Assembly (NCBI GenBank): GCA_963847345.1
Contig: CAWJZU010000011.1
Coordinates: 62,001 to 126,000 of the forward strand
Source of the DNA: DATARH01 sp963847345
Lineage (GTDB): Bacteria > Pseudomonadota > Alphaproteobacteria > ATCC43930 > CGMCC-115725
Direction: 5' to 3'
Length of the DNA stretch: 64,000 bases
Of the stretch, positions 63,882 to 64,000 are shown in pieces. How positions within the stretch are numbered: the first letter of the stretch is position 1; every line of letters begins with the position of its first letter. The translations under genes were made by a program, and so were the position numbers. A model generated the notes under the pieces. The model was not told the DNA's origin and ran no database searches. It worked only from the letters and a program-made list of their open reading frames with translations.

Positions 63882-64000
63882 CTATTCCAGCAGTTCGGGC
63901 AGCGAGCGGATGATGCGGTCGGGCCGGATCGGCGTATCGGGCGGCAGGCCGACGCCGTAGCCGTCGTACCAGACCGCGAATATCCCGAGCCGCTGCGGCG
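63882..64000 (-). CDS. HAD-superfamily hydrolase (partial, C-terminal end)
   Basis: Only the last 39 codons are in the window, ending in TAG at 63882-63884. They read RLGIFAVWYDGYGVGLPPDT, then RPDRIIRSLPELLE, which matches the usual end of HAD-type phosphatases (a GxxxVWVDRYG loop and an I-I-x-S-L-x-E-L-L helix). The catalytic motifs lie beyond the window edge. Confidence 0.7.
   Translation of the reverse strand, partial: PQRLGIFAVWYDGYGVGLPPDTPIRPDRIIRSLPELLE

Overview
The window is high-GC DNA from an alphaproteobacterium. Supporting signs are the zeta-type F1-ATPase inhibitor (DUF1476) family, separate purS, purQ and purL genes, a TPP-riboswitch-led thiO-thiS-thiG block, the rplU-rpmA-obgE-proB-proA-nadD-rsfS-rlmH order, a COX15-type ctaA and a one-piece methylmalonyl-CoA mutase. 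Species cannot be named from the sequence.

Layout. 1-4.7 kb: purine genes purL, purQ and purS on the minus strand, with small inserted genes and a diverged second copy of the purQ 3' end. 4.7-9.1 kb: ATPase inhibitor, an IS110-family element, an AhpD-like protein, thioredoxin, a polysaccharide deacetylase and tRNA-Pro(GGG). 9.3-12.8 kb: a PhyH-type dioxygenase, trans-aconitate methyltransferase, a secreted repeat protein and a LysR regulator. 13-20.5 kb: the L21/L27/Obg, proline and ribosome-maturation cluster with a clear sigma70 promoter, then an MmgE/PrpD protein. 20.5-32 kb: recJ, glpX, an FMN reductase, the outer-membrane pair tamA-tamB and a short-chain dehydrogenase. 32-37 kb: an IS1380 element, an AT-rich membrane/coiled-coil gene, a flavin-dependent oxidoreductase and a tiny transcription unit encoding 23 residues. 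37-44.4 kb: CoA-transferase, enoyl-CoA hydratase, deacetylase, ctaA and mutase.

44.4-54.2 kb is accessory: an AT-rich predicted membrane-active protein, Tn3 and group II intron remnants, a decayed HTH gene, dispersed palindromes, an SMP-30/arsC patch, and a PIN-domain gene cut in two by an IS5-type element. The two ends of that element, its TA duplication and the uninterrupted ancestral frame can all be read from the sequence. 54.5-64 kb is again core-like: amidase, LeuD-like protein, thiamine genes, M20 hydrolase, a substrate-binding protein, an FkbM methyltransferase and a partial HAD hydrolase.

Two features run through the whole window. First, at least nine otherwise well-conserved reading frames are broken, and in each case one surplus base (net +1) explains the break. 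This looks more like sequencing insertions than decay, so the affected genes are annotated as genes. Second, several families of dispersed palindromic repeats fill the gaps between genes. One has entered the ctaA coding region and another supplies the stop codon of the PIN gene. Function calls rest on recognised motifs; no database search was run.
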